The position numbers were made by a program, and so were the translations under genes. From assembly GCA_030323885.1 (NCBI GenBank), contig CM059188.1:115905430-115969429 (forward strand): 64,000 bases of DNA. The letters are read 5' to 3'. The notes beneath the pieces are model-generated. The model was not told where the DNA came from and searched no databases. It saw only the letters and a program-made list of their open reading frames with translations. This DNA comes from Branchipolynoe longqiensis (taxonomy: Eukaryota; Annelida; Polychaeta; Phyllodocida; Polynoidae). This document shows, piece by piece, positions 53,401 to 64,000 of the stretch (its first letter is position 1; every line of letters starts with the position of its first letter).

Positions 53401-54486
53401 TTTCACTGCAAAGTTCTGTGTGCGCCTTGGTTTATTCAATATACATATACTGTTAATTAAATCACAATTAAACACTTTATTTTACTGGTAAAGGGACTTC
53501 CCGTCAGTAGCCAGTTCATGGCATAAAAATATAAATATACATTAAAATGAATAGAAAATGTACCATTTGCACAATTGCTCCCGTTGCCATGTTATGCCAT
53601 GAGCGCATACCTCAAATATACCATGATGTTCTAAAGTAGTGTTTTTGCATCACAAGTTTATAGATACCAGTAGTAATCAGTACACACGCCATTCTGATAA
53701 AACTCAGAAAAAATACAGACCATGCCAATTAATTTGTTTCAAAGGTAAAATGTCTCCTGGAATTGATTCTATGAAAAGAGAGAAACAACCCCTCATACAT
53801 TTCAGATACCAGCGTGGGAGTTCAAGTGACCTGGCTGGTTTAAAGTTGCCACGTGATACACCAAGCTTATATATATATATATTTAAAAATGACAGATCTC
53901 CAACACTTCCCATCTTACTATCCTAAAAGCTGGGAACGGATCCTAAACATAAAACAACAAATAAATAAATAAAACTACCAGAGAATGTACACCTACGGAA
54001 TTCAACTACGTTGTGTGTTATCATATATAAGAGGTCTTAGATAAAGTCATGTTTGACCAAGCTGTACAATTCTTTTCTTGGCCTGCATTTCATGTGTAGT
54101 CTATTATCCAGGTGATGGGCTCTCGTTATTACTGTAGCAGTCTGTACATGAGCTCCACTACCATGCGGTGGCGGCAGGCACTACGCCACACACCTACGCA
54201 GTTACATTGAACTGTGCCAGGTGGTGGCATGCTAGCCACCGGGCAGGGCCCCAACTGGGCTGGCCTCTACTGCATGTGGCTAGCACACCCCCCACCCACT
54301 TATAGAGGCGATGTGGGACCTAGCGAGTTAGGGGGCGGGTCACTTGTCTGTGGACGCCGCGTAAAGCGGATAGGTTTAGCAATAAACCAGTTGCAGCATA
54401 CTGTCTCTGGATCTTGGCATTCTTCTGTATGTGCGTGACAGGGAGTGAAAGACCATGGAATGGCTGACATAGGGCCTACCACATTA
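53401..54486. other. Unassigned intergenic DNA
   Basis: No gene recognised. A short TATA dinucleotide run lies at 53868-53882. Confidence 0.4.
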
Positions 54487-54842
54487 CTTCAAAGTTTCAG
54501 AGTCCGATGGGTTTAGAATTTCTGTCAATTTCTGAGATAAATATATTAAGTCGATTGTTAGAATTGACCGTAATTTAGTTTAAATTAACTTTTATTTTAA
54601 ATGGTTAAGTTTTTAGATATTTGAAGTGCAAACATGTCAAATTAATTTTGCCAAGCACGCCAAAACTCTTATACCATAGGCTTCAGCAGAAACCGCTTCT
54701 ATTAAATTGACTCAGTATCCCCTTCTATGTGGCAACAAATGCTTTAAAAGTGCATCTGTATATAAGTTAGATATGGAGAATCAAATCTAGATAATTGTTT
54801 TGGTTTTGAAAAGTTGATGCTTCATCGTACTATGCAGCTTTA
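54487..54842. mobile_element. TTAA-family MITE, older copy
   Basis: Starts near AGTTTCAGAGTCCGATGGG (degraded left end) and ends GTACTATGCAGCT then TTAA. Interior CATAGGCTTCAGCAGAAACC and AGTGCAAACATGTCAAATTA match the other copies. Confidence 0.7.
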
Positions 54843-55374
54843 ATACAGAACAGGACAATAAGGACTGCCAAGTTGCCCGGGGCACCTAGTTTACTCAGTC
54901 AGGCAGGTGAAGTTTTCGGTGACCTGCCCAAACAGGCAAGTCGTTATTTTTCCAATCTGCAGTAGCAGATTTCAGTTTCAATTGGCTGACTTGGGCTTGG
55001 GCGAGTAGTTTTGCCACTCAGGCAAGTAGAAAATTGAGTCACAATTGGGCAAGTGGGAGAAAAAGTCACGGTCCTACCCTGTTTAATAGCAACAACAAAA
55101 GCCCAAACCACTGGACTCGAACGAAAGTGGTGTAAACACAGTGGTAGCCTCTTGTTTAGTATGGACAATTCAGCAACTAGACTCACACCACTCACAGTGA
55201 AATGTATGTCTCACTCCTACAGAAACACCACCAAACAAAGGGAAGACTCGAAATAACATCAGGTTGTGTCACTTTTTGTCGGCTGCCACTCAAAGACTAA
55301 TTCCAAAACGTGAACCGGTATAGGCACCCTCGTCTTAACTCGGTGTAAATATATCATAATATTGCATTGTATGT

Positions 55375-56090
55375 ATGGGTAGTTCTCAGAAATTGTACCC
55401 CATATTTGGTGTCCACAGGTTTTTTAAGTTAATATTTGTTGGTAGTACATTAGTTGATTAAGCAGTGGAAATTTCAATCGCGGACAATTGGTCTTCATCA
55501 TTCCACTGCTCCTTGTCCTATCCTAATAATGCCGAGCGCCTGGCTAAGAAGCGACAAGTATCAATTTTTAAGTCATTGGTTTGACTCGACCAGGGTCCGA
55601 ACCCGTGGGTTCGAATCCCCGACCTACAAACACGGGAGACGGACGCTTAACTCATTCGGCCATCCCGTCTGTCGTTACATTGCGAATGATTAAGCCTTCT
55701 TTTTGGGGGGGGGGGGAGGAGGTGGGGGGGGGGGGTACCAAGTCAAATAATTATTGTTGCCTCTGTGTATTAAGTATGTTAGCAATACTACATCATAGTA
55801 TTTTTTATCTACTCTATCCCATACGGTGCATCTAGAATATACTTAAATGGTTTTCGGAAAATGTGAACATTTATGAATGGATGTTACATGTTTAATTCGA
55901 ATGTTTTTTCTAAATTTGTATGAGATCAAAATCAAATAGTGAATGTTTTTCGTTCAACTATATGCACAACATGTAAACCTTCATATGAACTCTGTTATCA
56001 TTTGGAATATTTTCTGCTATTATTTGGAATGTTTTCACTTAGGGTTTTCATGTCACAAATGTGGTACATAGTTTCCGAGAACGACCCATA
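55375..56090. mobile_element. MITE with GTTCTCAGAAA ends carrying a SINE-A2 (-) insertion
   Basis: Left GGGTAGTTCTCAGAAATTGT, right GTTTCCGAGAACGACCCAT. A - strand SINE-A2 (55452-55672) with head ending GGCCATCCCGTCTG is nested. Poly-G at 55706-55736. 54843-55374 is unassigned. Confidence 0.65.
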
Positions 56091-56104
56091 TGGCCTTTCT
56101 CCTT

Positions 56105-56450
56105 AAAATACTAGGTATTATTATTATTGCTATTATTAGTATTATTATTATTGCTATTATTATTACTATTAGTATTGCTAATAGTATTGATATTATTATT
56201 GTTGCTATTATTGTTGCTATTATTATTGTTATTATTATTGCTATTATTATGTTATTATTATTGCTATTATTATGTTATTATTGCTATTATTATTGTTGCT
56301 ATTATTATTGTTGCTATTATTATTGTTATTATTATTGCTATTATTATGTTATTATTGCTATTATTATTGTTGCTATTATTGCTATTAGTATTGCTATTAT
56401 TATTATTGCTATTATTATTATTGCTATTATTATTATTGCTATTATTATTA
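56105..56450. repeat. ATT/GCT-rich microsatellite
   Basis: About 345 bp of TTATTATTGCTA and TTATTGTTGCTA variants. Open frames across it are composition artefacts. Confidence 0.85.
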
Positions 56451-56552
56451 CACCGATATTCGGCTGCCCACAGAACAGTATCATACCTGTCTCATTGGAA
56501 TAAGACTGCCCCTATAAATTCCATGCAAAATCCAGATTGGGTGGTTTATTTG

Positions 56553-57008
56553 GTTTTTACATTCTAGCAACATTTAAGGTTATATTAGGACGGGTACTGA
56601 TTTGTGACAGTGCGCAGTTGTGGCGATTTTATAGTGCTCCCCCTCAAGGGATACCACGCCGCTGGTACCATAACCCAATATCCCAGTCAGTCACATCATC
56701 CTTGGCATAACATACCAAAAAATAAATAAAAACAAAGTGCCCAGCCAGGTGGCCACAAATATCTAATTTAAAATAAGGTATTATGATTTGCTCATGATAG
56801 TGGCCTGCCATGATTGTACATACCTCCCTAAACCTACCACCTCCCTAAATGGACCATTTCAAGTCGGTCTCATGGTCGTCCAATTTAGAGAGATTTTACT
56901 GTAGATTATTACCAGGACGCGATATCAATTCCTGACACAGCGCAAGAAACACAGCACTGTCACTATGACCTTAGATATTGCTAGGACGTAAAACAACAAC
57001 ATCCAAAC
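56553..57008. mobile_element. SINE-A fragments, (-) then (+) tail
   Basis: 56553-56702 is a diverged - strand body (CATTCTAGCAACATTTAAGG, CCCAGTCAGTCACATCATCC). 56925-57008 ends with a + tail (CCTTAGATATTGCTAGGACG). Between them nothing is recognised. Confidence 0.6.
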
Positions 57009-57064
57009 ATAACAAAAGACAAATAAATTATATATGACACTGTTGTATATTACAAAAATGTAGC

Positions 57065-57409
57065 AGTTAAAGCTGCATAGTCCGATGAAAACATCAATTT
57101 TTCAAAACCAAAAGAATTATTTAGATCTAACTTAGATACTGGTGCACGTATTAAACATTTGTCATCATATAGAAGGGAATACTGAAGCAATTTAATATAA
57201 CCTGTTACTGTAGAACCCTATGGTGTCAGAGTTTTGGCATGCTTGCAAAATTAATTTGGCATGTTTGCACTTCAAATACCTAAAAAGTTAGCAGTTTAAA
57301 ATAAAAGTTACTTCAAACTAAAGTAAGGTAGATTATATCGATCAATCTAACATATTTATCTCAGAAAATGACAGAAACTCAAAACCATCGGACTATGCAA
57401 CTGTAAGTC
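57065..57409. mobile_element. TTAA-family MITE, near-complete copy
   Basis: TTAA then AGCTGCATAGTCCGATGA at the left; right end GGACTATGCAACT followed by GTAA, a mutated TTAA. Confidence 0.75.
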
Positions 57410-57719
57410 CTAGCATAATAGATAAACTTGGGCACTTCTGGTATGCGCAACTTAGCTGTAAACGTGAAGAATGGGACAAAGTCAAATGTTGGAGATTGTA
57501 AGAAATGACATCAGATTAACAACATTGAGTCACTCTCCTGTCTGAAGCCTCTATATGATTTCATTATCTTCCTGACTATTTAATCAATATGGATAACGTG
57601 GTGAGGTATTCTTCTGTAACTTGGATAAATAGCTGATTCTGTGGTTGCCTCCGACCTGACTCGCTGGGGCCCGGCAGGGGGAGCTTTCGGGAGGGGGGGG
57701 GGGGCGCCAGGAAAGAGGG

Positions 57720-58230
57720 GTCCGCCAGGAGGTGCCCATCATATGTAGCATGTCAAAAGGTGCCCATCATATGTAGCAGGACAGGAGGGACACATCATAT
57801 GTAGCCTGCCAGGAGGGGCCCATCATATGTAGCTCACCAGGAGCGGCCCATCATATGTAACATGCCAGGAGGGGCCCCATCATATGCAGCCTGCCAGGAG
57901 GGGCACCATCATATGTAGCTCGCCAGGAGATGTCCATCGTATGTAGCATGCCAGGAGGAGCCCATCATATATAGCTCACCAGGAGGGGCCCATCATATGT
58001 AGCCTGCCAGGAGTGGCCCATCATATGTAGCTCGCCAGGAGGTGCCCATCGTATGTAGCGTGCCAGGAGGAGCCCATCATATATAGCTCACCAGGAGGTG
58101 CCCATTATATGCAGCCTGCCAGGAGGGGCCCATCATATGTAGCCTGCCAGGAGTGGTCCATCATATGTAGCTCGCCAGGAGGTGCCCATCATATGTAGCC
58201 TGCCAGGAGGGGCCTGCCAGGAGGGGCCTG
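57720..58230. repeat. 28-bp minisatellite abutting the WD40 stop codon
   Basis: About 17 units of CCCATCATATGTAGCCTGCC followed by AGGAGGGG. It starts after a poly-G tract (57697-57708) and ends four bases before the - strand gene's stop codon, so it forms the start of that gene's 3' UTR. 57410-57696 is unassigned. Confidence 0.85.
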
Positions 58231-58234
58231 CCCT

Positions 58235-60895
58235 TCACAGCATGCAGCAGCTGGGGCTGTGCCTGCGGTGGGGGTCTACGCATGGCGGGTTCAGCCGCAC
58301 CTCTCGGGAAAAGCGTGCGCTCGCCTCCAGCTCCTCCTTGATCGAGGCGCTGGTGGCCGGAAGTCGGCTATCCGCCACCTTCTCAGGCACCTTCTGGTAC
58401 ATGACATCAAAGTTCCGAATCACCTTCTCAGGCACACCATCACCCGTTGTCGAGATCCGGTCTATCCGGTCTAGTGAGCAGTTTGACTTGCTCATCCGCC
58501 TGTCGAAAGCCTTGTTGTTAATGAAGACATTATCGTCTTCCACGCCGTCCTTACTGTCATTGAACTCGTCGGAGTCATCATCGGAGTCATCATCGTCGTC
58601 ATCGTCCGCGTCGGGATTTCCGCAGTCGTACTGCAGCCGGAAGGTGAGGATTCGACCATCTGCGCACCCCGTGATCACCGAGTAGCCGAAGTCGGTCAGT
58701 CTCAGCACGAGCACCTGCGCATGTGTGCTCACAACCGCGACGAGCCGGCGCGTGTCGACCCTGAAGACCCGAATGCAGTGTGCTGGCTGGGTGTCAGCCC
58801 ACAGCACGTAGCGCCCGTCATACGTCAGCTTGATGGTGTCCTTCTGCAAGTTCGGATCCATATCGGCGCCCTTGTCGGCGCACCGCAGCACGCACTGCCC
58901 CGATTGCAGGTCAAACACCTGCAGCCACCCATCAACTGCCACCTCGCCAGTCTTCGCGAAGTCAATGAGCCCAGAGGGTGCCATCCCGTCGAGCCGACAG
59001 CGCACCTCGCCAGTCACCAGGTCGTACACTGCAGCCTCGTTCTGGGCCCTGTTCGGGGTGCCGGTGTAGGGGGCACTCGTCACGACCACTACGTCGGGCC
59101 GGTTAGGGATTGCCTGCAGTCGCTCTGGGTGGAAGAGCGTAAACTTGTGAGCCGCCTTGGCTCCAGTCTCGATGCAGTACTTGGTGAGCGTCTTACCTTT
59201 CAAACACACTACATTGGCAGAGTCTGACGTGAAAATAGCCGTCTGCGCCTTATCGAACGCCTTTATGTAGTTTCCAGTGCCCGTCGCCCAAAGCATCACC
59301 TCGGCCCCGTCCTTGCCGATGGCCGACTCCATGACCAGGTAGCAACCATCAGGGCTGAGATGCACCGCATTGCACAAGCGATGGTTGCTCTTCATCACCA
59401 CCTCACCGGCCATGATGTCAACGACGAACACATGCCCAACCAAGCTCACCTCCGTCAGCAGCACTAAAAAGCGACCGTCCAGCGAAGTCTCCATGTGCAA
59501 CAGCGAGCCATAGTTACCAAAGGGAACATAGTTCTGGTGGTGGTTCGTAGCCAGGTTCCAAATGTCGAGTCCGAAGAAGTCGCGGTAGTGGAGGCCGCAC
59601 CTGGAGGTGATCGGGTGGAAGACCTTGATGAAGGCGAGCTTCTGCTGGGTGGCCACCACCACCTCGTTGAGCGGGTTGTTGTAGGTGTGTACTCGGGGTG
59701 CTGCTGGTTCCTGCAGCTTCCGCATGTCCCAGACCTTGATCACCGGCTCTTGGGCGCCGATCGTGGCGACGAGGTCTTGGTGAGGCGCAACCACCAACCG
59801 GAAGTCGTCATTATTGTTGTCCGCTGCGCCGAGCGGAAGATGCAGGAGCAGCGTGCCCTGGTATGAGTTCCACAGACAGAGCCGCCACCCAACAATGGCA
59901 ATTACCGTGATGTTGTCCATTGCGAAGCTGCAGTCGTGGACCCTGATGCCATCTTCGAACAAGGCGAGGTCCATGACGGCTGACTTTCCGCATTCGAGAC
60001 CCAGCACGTACAAGTACAGATGCGCCACGTTGATGACCACGAAGTGGTTGTCCGGTGAGAGCACCAGCTGTGAGACGGCCGGGCTGTGTTGCGCATCATT
60101 GAGCCTGTTCTGAGTGTACACCGCCTGGTGGTCGAAGTTTAGCACCAGTTTGCCGAAGTCCGCTGATGATGGCAGGATGTTGAAGACCTTAACGACGCAT
60201 GTCGATTTGTAGCCGAGCACAACCAGGGCGCTGTTCTTGGTGATGGCCATGGCACTGGCCGGGTATTCGTACGGCAGTTGCACACTTACAGTTTCCGACA
60301 TGACGTCCAATAGGCTCGTGTACTCGGAGTCTCCGACCAGCACGAAACGCTGGTTCGCGGTCATGGCGGCCAGTGTGAAGTCAGTGCGGTGAGACAGGTA
60401 CATGAGGTCCTTGACCTTTTGACCTTCCACCACGTCATACACTACCCCCTCGTATAGGGCCATGTGTCCCACCACGCACGTGTCGTGCACGTGGCTGGCC
60501 CGTGTGGCTGAGAAGCATGGCTTCACGGTGCCCGAGTTCTCCTCGATGACCACCAGCGGGCTGTCGCTAAGGTATGTGTCAAGCACCACGTGGCCAGCGG
60601 TGTACAGCAGGCGGGCCTGATGCCCTGGCCGCGCGCCACCCACGCACACTTGGCGCCGACAATCACCTGTCTGGGTGTCCCACAGCATGACGCTGCCGTC
60701 CGCAGACACGGAGTACAAGGTCAGCGCATCATCACTAAAGTGCACGTCCGACACCGCTTTGCGGTGTCCGGTCAGCGAGACTGCGAGGGCTTCGATGGGC
60801 GCGTCGAAGCACTGGAAGGTGGGCAGCAGGCTGCAGTGCTTCTGCCCCTCCACGTGCACCTGCGTCAGGAAGGACTCGATGTCATGGACATCGAG
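58235..60895 (-). CDS. WD40-repeat protein of the NWD1/NWD2 type, last exon (886 codons)
   Basis: The exon starts with LDVHDIESF after a strong acceptor (CGTTCTCTTTGCAG at 60896-60909 on the - strand) and ends at TGA 58237-58235. The clearest WD repeat is GHRKAVSDVHFSDDALTLYS then SADGSVMLWD; further ones end in VIKVWD, VMLWATGTGN, IRVFRVD and CADGRILTF, enough for one or two beta-propellers. The order matches the C-terminal half of NACHT and WD repeat domain proteins; the NACHT exons would lie to the right and were not found in the window. After the repeats come an Asp-rich tract (DADDDDDDDSDDDSDE), a Ser/Arg-rich segment and a C-terminus ending CCML. An ATG at 60967 extends the frame, but those 24 codons look like intron. 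Function in this family is poorly known. Confidence 0.75.
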   Translation of the reverse strand, partial: LDVHDIESFLTQVHVEGQKHCSLLPTFQCFDAPIEALAVSLTGHRKAVSDVHFSDDALTLYSVSADGSVMLWDTQTGDCRRQVCVGGARPGHQARLLYTAGHVVLDTYLSDSPLVVIEENSGTVKPCFSATRASHVHDTCVVGHMALYEGVVYDVVEGQKVKDLMYLSHRTDFTLAAMTANQRFVLVGDSEYTSLLDVMSETVSVQLPYEYPASAMAITKNSALVVLGYKSTCVVKVFNILPSSADFGKLVLNFDHQAVYTQNRLNDAQHSPAVSQLVLSPDNHFVVINVAHLYLYVLGLECGKSAVMDLALFEDGIRVHDCSFAMDNITVIAIVGWRLCLWNSYQGTLLLHLPLGAADNNNDDFRLVVAPHQDLVATIGAQEPVIKVWDMRKLQEPAAPRVHTYNNPLNEVVVATQQKLAFIKVFHPITSRCGLHYRDFFGLDIWNLATNHHQNYVPFGNYGSLLHMETSLDGRFLVLLTEVSLVGHVFVVDIMAGEVVMKSNHRLCNAVHLSPDGCYLVMESAIGKDGAEVMLWATGTGNYIKAFDKAQTAIFTSDSANVVCLKGKTLTKYCIETGAKAAHKFTLFHPERLQAIPNRPDVVVVTSAPYTGTPNRAQNEAAVYDLVTGEVRCRLDGMAPSGLIDFAKTGEVAVDGWLQVFDLQSGQCVLRCADKGADMDPNLQKDTIKLTYDGRYVLWADTQPAHCIRVFRVDTRRLVAVVSTHAQVLVLRLTDFGYSVITGCADGRILTFRLQYDCGNPDADDDDDDDSDDDSDEFNDSKDGVEDDNVFINNKAFDRRMSKSNCSLDRIDRISTTGDGVPEKVIRNFDVMYQKVPEKVADSRLPATSASIKEELEASARFSREVRLNPPCVDPHRRHSPSCCML

Positions 60896-60987
60896 CTGCA
60901 AAGAGAACGAGCAGCACAATGAGGAAGGGTCACAGCTCCACGCCAAACACCAGCCATGTCTCATCATCTTAGACTTGATGCATATAT

Positions 60988-61526
60988 AAATGGGTCGTTC
61001 TCAGAAACTGTGCACCACTTTTGTTTGTGACATGGAAACCAAAAGTAAAAACATTCCAAATATTAGCGGAAAGCATTTAAAATAATAGCAGAATCCATGT
61101 TCATACATAGGTTTATATTTTCTGCATATGTCAGAATAATTTCAATTTTTGATTTTGAGAATTGAGAAAGCAGTTAAAATTAGCCGTGTAACATCCATCC
61201 ATAACATCATTTTAACACACATCCATACCATTTTATCACAGGCAACAAATTCAAACAAGATGTTATTGATTACAGTTAAACCAAAACAACTGCTCCTTAT
61301 GAGAAAAAAAGTTTTAAAAACCGTTTAGGTAGATGTATGGTGTCAATATGCAAATTGTCAATTATATAAGCATATTTTGGATACACATGTAGTATTGCTG
61401 ACATACTTAATACAGAGTCAACAATAACTATTTGACTTAATACCCCCCAAAACGAAGTCAAAATCATTAACAATGTAAAGTGGGAATAAAGAGTGTGGTA
61501 CACAGTTTCTGAGGATGAACCTTATA
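60988..61526. mobile_element. MITE with GGGTCGTTCTCAGAAACTGT ends, complete copy
   Basis: Left GGGTCGTTCTCAGAAACTGT and right GTACACAGTTTCTGAGGATG as inverted ends; AT-rich interior shared with 10156-10410 (CATTCCAAATATTAGCGGAA). It lies just upstream of the WD40 exon, within its intron. Confidence 0.7.
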
Positions 61527-62132
61527 TAAGATTTACTGAGCACATTGTAAATATCAGACTACGTTTAATTATAGCAAACAGCGACATATGGAGAAGACAA
61601 ACGATGCATAGCTTATACCAGAGATAACAAACGTGCTTGTAGTTGTAGTGTAGACAGCTGTGTGCAATACAATATTATGAAATAATAGCTTTTGATTAAG
61701 TTAGTAAGGAGAACAGGAATGTAAACAATACACAAAGAAAACTGACAAAACACCAACACGGCAAAACATCTAAACACTTCAAAACCACTTAAATGAAAAT
61801 TGTTAAAAGCACATGCAACAAGGAAACGACGCAGTGCGTATAACTAGGGATGCAGGCATGATGAGTGTGCAGGACGTCACGAAGGCCAGTCAGGGGAGCA
61901 GATGTCGTCAGCGTACCAGATTCCTGGTCGGGCCTGTCGCGCTTACCTTGTAGTTGTACTAGCTTGGTTCCCCGCCACAGTCGCATAGACATTAGGCTTG
62001 GCACAAAGCATAAACGCGACTGTGGCGGGGAACGAAGCCTAGGGCCTGTCGCGCCTACCTTGTATGCGCACTGACTTCTGGGAGGGTCAGAATCAACCCA
62101 AATACTTACTTAGCCATCACACCCAACTAGCC
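61527..62132. repeat. Unassigned DNA with a hairpin block
   Basis: 61966-61984 and 62018-62036 contain TTCCCCGCCACAGTCGC and its reverse complement with a loop of about 33 bases. GGCCTGTCGCGC(T/C)TACCTTG flanks this on both sides in direct orientation (61931, 62043). Otherwise no feature. Confidence 0.5.
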
Positions 62133-62480
62133 CAGGGTCCCTGCACCTATCAGCCAATCACATTTAAGACCTTTTTAAAACTTTTTAATACCAATTTTCA
62201 TTAAATTTAAGACCTATTTTCATGGCAAATGTAAATTACATATTTATGACTAGTACATTACGTTCCATAGACTTTGTCAACTCTGAGACATCTCAGCTCC
62301 ATGGCATTTGTGCTTTGTGAAGATAGCTGGTAAAACATCTTGAAAAGATATTATAGTGTCCAAATCAAATTTAAGACCTTTTAAAACCTTTCACAGAAAA
62401 GCGACCATATTTAAGACCTTTCAAGGACTTAAACATTGACTGATCAATTTAACACTTTTTAATGATCCGCAGGAACCCTG
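62133..62480. mobile_element. hAT-like MITE
   Basis: Left CAGGGTCCCTGCACCT, right the inverse of CAGGGTTCCTGCGGATC; interior has repeated ATTTAAGACCTTTT motifs in one orientation. TAGCC lies on both sides (62128-62132, 62481-62485). Confidence 0.65.
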
Positions 62481-63077
62481 TAGCCAGTGCTGTCTCTAAA
62501 TCCAGTATGGTAGCCTACACTTTTGACATTGAATTTAGAATGATTGTTCATGGTACTCAATAATTATCGAAATGTATTCTTAGAGGGATGGATAGACATT
62601 GGAGAGGACACCCATAATTATATGACTTCACATTACCGTTGACCTCCATATGTGTGAAAAATTAGTTTTTAACCATAACGAGTGGGCATTAGAGGACCAA
62701 TAGGTCCTAGATCAGCGAGAAGAGGATCTGTAAGTCAATCTGTAAGTTAGAGACAGGACAATTGAATCAACGCTTGACTGTACACTGTGTAGATATATGT
62801 CTACGCAGCCATCGCACCAACCAGTCATAAGTGGTGGTAAACCTGGAAAAGCCATGAAGATCCGATCATGGGATTTCACCATTTCACCATGCACTCCTAG
62901 CATGAATCTTAGTGAAAGATCACTTAGAACTGGCAATTTGAGCTTAAACTCAGAATAGTTATTCCCAGCACCATTAAAACATTGAGTAGCCCACGACTAG
63001 TATTAGCAGCACCGTGACGTCACACAGGGAAGGGAAAGGTGGGCTTACAGGTTATATAGGTCATAAGGCATACTAGT
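62481..63077. other. Unassigned intergenic or intronic DNA
   Basis: No gene or recognised repeat; probably intron of the WD40 gene. Confidence 0.4.
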
Positions 63078-63362
63078 TGGTGTTGTTAATTGTTGTTTTG
63101 CATCCATGCAACATCTAAGGTCATATCAGGACAGGTACCGACTTGTGACAACGTGCACTAATGGCAACTTTAAAGTGATGCCCCACTGGGAAACCAGGCC
63201 GCCAGCACAATGACCCGATATCCCACAGTCACATTATCCTGACACTGAGCCAACCAGTCGTTGTCCTATCCTATTAATGCTGAGCGCCAGGCTAGGTAGC
63301 GACAAGTATCAATGTTATAAGTCATTGGTTTGATTCAGCTGGGATTCGAACTTCTGACATAC
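63078..63362 (-). mobile_element. SINE-A (-)
   Basis: Tail TGCATCCATGCAACATCTAA, body with ATCCCACAGTCACATTATCC, and part of the head (GGGATTCGAACTTC) where it is fused to a SINE-V copy. Confidence 0.75.
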
Positions 63363-63757
63363 GGTCATTCTGACATATTTCTTTGGAGGCTACTCTTTCT
63401 GATAAGCCGGAAGGGGTCTTCTGAATGCACTTTCCCACAGACAGGACAGCACATACCACATCATTTGATGAACAAGCTGTGGACCACTGGTTGGAATGGA
63501 AAATAGCCAAAACTGCAAATGTGTCCACTTAGCAGGATCGATCGGATGACCGACACCTTTACAGGTGGACACTCTACCGCCTGAGCTACGTCCCACTCCA
63601 CTGTCAAAATCCACAGCCTTTGATGAACCAGTTGTGGACCACTGATTGGAAGGGAAAATAGTCAAAACTGCAACAAATGTGTCCACTGAGCAGGATTAAT
63701 CGGACGACACATACCTTCACAGGTGGACACTCTACCGCCTGAGCTACGTCCCGCTCC
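63363..63757 (-). mobile_element. Two SINE-V copies in tandem (-)
   Basis: 63363-63597 and 63598-63757 both end, on the - strand side, with the tRNA-like start GGAC(G)TAGCTCAGGCGGTAG. The second lacks the 3' part. Shared motif CCACTGGTTGGAATGGAAAA / CCACTGATTGGAAGGGAAAA. Confidence 0.75.
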
Positions 63758-64000
63758 CTACGTCCTAGCCTACATCACTCGGGACAGTCGTTAGGGCTGT
63801 CTGGCACTAATAGCCACAGCTTGACCACAGAGACCCTCAGACTATTGTCCTAAGTAACTCCCCGAGAACAGGTATCTCAGGCTATAAAAATTAAGACTTA
63901 GTCACATTTGATCCTCAACCAGACGGGATGGCCAAATGAGTTGAGCGTGTGGGTATCTCATATTTTGGTAGATCGTGTGGATTCAAACCCTGGTCGAGTC
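63758..64000 (+). mobile_element. Unassigned DNA, then SINE-A head (+) running off the window
   Basis: From about 63917 the SINE-A head is present (CCAGACGGGATGGCCAAATG to CCCTGGTCGAGTC at the window end). 63758-63916 shows nothing recognisable. Confidence 0.7.

Noticed and set aside
56090..56567. Ile- or Leu-rich reading frames resembling membrane segments
   Set aside because: They are translation of an ATT-rich microsatellite.
60896..60967. ATG at 60967 as the true start of the WD40 gene
   Set aside because: A strong polypyrimidine tract and AG lie just before LDVHDIESF, and the 24 extra residues look like translated intron.

Overview
This window is eukaryotic nuclear DNA from an animal. 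Evidence: a split gene with four GT-AG-bounded exons and a signal peptide, a WD40-rich gene of the NWD (NACHT plus WD repeat) type, an intron-containing PIF/Harbinger transposon, a DIRS-type retrotransposon, tRNA-derived SINEs, and large amounts of MITE and satellite DNA. The SINE at 53071-53400, with a tRNA-like head and a 3' end reading GTTAAATAAAACAA, resembles elements I associate with molluscs. A marine lophotrochozoan, most likely a mollusc, is my best guess, but the sequence alone does not prove it.

Only two host genes are supported. The first, on the + strand, is an MCFD2-like secreted EF-hand protein. Its four coding exons (6324-6466, 9570-9650, 28652-28809, 46330-46454) join in frame to 168 codons plus a stop. 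The 507 coding bases are spread over about 40 kb, and almost everything between them is mobile or repetitive DNA. The second, on the - strand, is the last exon (60895-58235) of a WD40-repeat protein of the NWD1/NWD2 type. It ends in an acidic tract and a CaaX-like tail, and its upstream exons lie to the right of the window or were not recognised.

Layout: 1-2890 decayed DIRS-type retrotransposon; 2965-3200 perfect foldback; 3208-4812 SINE-A copies, many head to head; 5032-5378 TTAA-flanked MITE; 6324-46454 MCFD2-like gene. Intron 1 holds SINEs, a tandem duplication and a MITE. Intron 2 (19 kb) holds a 400-bp palindrome, a two-type minisatellite, a 5.5-kb element with split direct repeats (14291-19816) and a 5.4-kb PIF/Harbinger transposon (20575-26009) nested in an older MITE. 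Intron 3 (17.5 kb) holds a second split-direct-repeat element (35054-40080), several MITE families, a LINE 3' end with a target-site duplication, and an inverted array of a roughly 200-bp satellite. 46471-58230 is intergenic DNA with further SINEs and MITEs, an ATT-rich microsatellite and a 28-bp minisatellite that begins right after the WD40 stop codon. 61-64 kb is again SINEs and MITEs.

The most unusual structure is the pair of large elements at 14.3-19.8 kb and 35.1-40.1 kb. Both carry a 203-bp and a 144-bp module in the order X-spacer-Y-X-internal-Y. On the - strand this is A1-internal-B1-A2-B2, the split-direct-repeat layout known from PAT/Ngaro tyrosine-recombinase retrotransposons, but neither copy has a recognisable reverse transcriptase or recombinase. 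They look like a non-autonomous family with a minisatellite-rich interior. Positions of repeats are read by eye and are accurate to a few bases where a boundary motif is given, otherwise to roughly 10-20 bases.
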